Below, one piece after another: positions 5,498 to 6,124 of a stretch of DNA of 6,124 nucleotides (positions within the stretch are counted from its first letter, which is position 1; every line of letters starts with the position of its first letter). The notes below the pieces were generated by a model. That model saw only the letters and a program-made list of their open reading frames with translations. It was not told where the DNA came from and searched no databases. The translations under genes and the position numbers were made by a program. This DNA is from Pseudomonadota bacterium (lineage in GTDB: Bacteria > Myxococcota_A > Polyangia > Polyangiales > Polyangiaceae): NCBI GenBank assembly GCA_023411445.1, contig JAEYOT010000078.1, positions 1 to 6,124 on the forward strand, written 5' to 3'.

Positions 5498-6124
5498 CTA
5501 TTGCTGAGCCTTCAACCGGCTCACCACGTTACGAATCTTCGTGAGCACCTGCTCCAGGTTTGCGATCACCTCCGAGTTGGTCACCCGCAGCGTGATGTAG
5601 CCGCTCATGAACATCCGGTAGTCGCGATCTCGATCCAGGTAATACTTGCGGGGACGACAGTGCTCGTCGCCGTCGACCTCGATCACCAGGCCGCCCTGCC
5701 GCCAAACCAAGTCCGCGATGTAGCGCTTGGCGTCCGGCAACTTGAGCGGTTGATTGAACTCGAACAAGCTCTGCAGCTCGGCGTCGGCAGTGAGCCGCTC
5801 GTGCAGCAGCTTTTCAACGTCGCTCCCGGGATGTGGCCTGCCGATGATGGGCCCCACGAGCACCTGCACCGGCTGCGCAGGCGCCGGCTCAGCGCGCGAG
5901 CTCATCTGCTGAGGGGCGGCAACCGCCGGCTCCGCAGCCGCGGGAGCGCTGAGCGTCACCGCCCGATACGTGACGTGATCGAGCTCGGAGTGGCCTTGCC
6001 AGGCGCTGGGGACGAGCAGGATGGTCTTCGACCGAGACTCGTGCGCGAGCCACTCGGCCGCTCGAGCCAAGCCACGCACGCGCGGCGCTGTCGCCTCAGC
6101 TGATGCCACGGACAGCGCAAAGAC
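5498..6124 (-). CDS. DUF559/Vsr-like PD-(D/E)XK endonuclease with extra N-terminal region (5' end probably outside window)
   Basis: The C-terminal part is a DUF559-type nuclease, related to the very-short-patch-repair endonuclease fold, that would cleave DNA with a metal ion. Counting from the GTG at 6109: HERL..DAELQSLFEFNQPL (103-122), YIADLVWRQGGLVIEVDGDEH (130-150) holding D133, E144, D146 and H150, then DRDRDYRMFMSGYITLRVTNSEV (159-181) and a closing helix with NLEQVL..IRNVV. The likely metal ligands are present, so the domain looks intact. Residues 1-55 (LARAAEWLAHESRSKTILLVPSAW...DHVTYRAVTL) look like a separate alpha/beta piece, followed by a Pro/Ala-rich linker (about 55-85). GTG 6109 is a possible start giving 203 aa, but the frame stays open to the window edge (Val-Phe-Ala-Leu-Ser before it) and the upstream part reads as protein, so I expect a longer gene. 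First visible gene of the operon; stop TAG at 5498-5500. Confidence 0.85.
   Translation of the reverse strand, partial: VFALSVASAEATAPRVRGLARAAEWLAHESRSKTILLVPSAWQGHSELDHVTYRAVTLSAPAAAEPAVAAPQQMSSRAEPAPAQPVQVLVGPIIGRPHPGSDVEKLLHERLTADAELQSLFEFNQPLKLPDAKRYIADLVWRQGGLVIEVDGDEHCRPRKYYLDRDRDYRMFMSGYITLRVTNSEVIANLEQVLTKIRNVVSRLKAQQ

Noticed and set aside
5372..6103. Plus-strand open frame (243 codons) opposite the nuclease
   Set aside because: Antisense to a nuclease with an intact active-site pattern; the translation shows no family features and spans the nuclease/winged-helix gene boundary.
5498..6124. NurA nuclease partner of HerA
   Set aside because: The sequence pattern (ADLVW...VIEVDGDEH...DRDRDYR...GYITLRVTN) is that of DUF559/Vsr-like proteins, not the RNase H-like NurA fold.
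1..6124. CRISPR array, tRNA, rRNA or insertion sequence
   Set aside because: No regularly spaced repeats, no cloverleaf-like conserved tRNA arms, no rRNA sequence and no transposase or terminal inverted repeats were seen on reading both strands.

Overview
The window is GC-rich and densely coding, with codon use dominated by G/C third positions. The wording of several proteins (a MauG-like cytochrome remnant, an ECF-sigma-like fragment, a DUF559 nuclease) would fit a large-genome soil bacterium such as a myxobacterium (Myxococcota) or a GC-rich proteobacterium. That placement is an impression from style, not a search result.

Layout from left to right. (1) About 1-773, + strand: the C-terminal half of a major facilitator superfamily transporter, cut off at its 5' side by the window edge. 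(2) 780-1217, - strand, convergent with it and 6 bp away: the C-terminal haem domain of a di-haem cytochrome c peroxidase/MauG-type protein. It has no N-terminal domain, first haem site or signal peptide. (3) About 1215-1339, - strand, directly abutting it: a short piece resembling the beginning of an ECF sigma factor, in a different frame. Together (2) and (3) look like a graveyard junction of two broken genes. (4) 1340-1518: a non-coding gap with an AT-richer pocket. (5) 1519-6124, - strand: a tightly packed three-gene operon transcribed right to left. Its order is a DUF559/Vsr-like PD-(D/E)XK nuclease (first gene, 5' end probably outside the window), a 228-aa winged-helix-like protein, then a 1090-aa protein carrying two P-loop ATPase modules (an N-terminal AAA/STAND-like one and a C-terminal HerA/FtsK-like one) joined by an uncharacterised middle domain and a Pro/Ala-rich linker.

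The operon is the notable part. A nuclease, a probable DNA-binding or adaptor protein and a HerA-type motor with an extra AAA module, in one translationally coupled unit beside decayed genes, has the look of an anti-phage or anti-plasmid defence system. HerA-type ATPases paired with nucleases or other effectors (NurA, SIR2, DUF4297) are known. I do not recognise this exact set (DUF559 nuclease + winged-helix protein + AAA-HerA fusion) as a named system. The defence role is inferred from domain content and context; the sequence alone does not show it.

I saw no tRNA, rRNA, CRISPR array, transposase or convincing intrinsic terminator. The operon promoter must lie to the right of the window or within its last bases.
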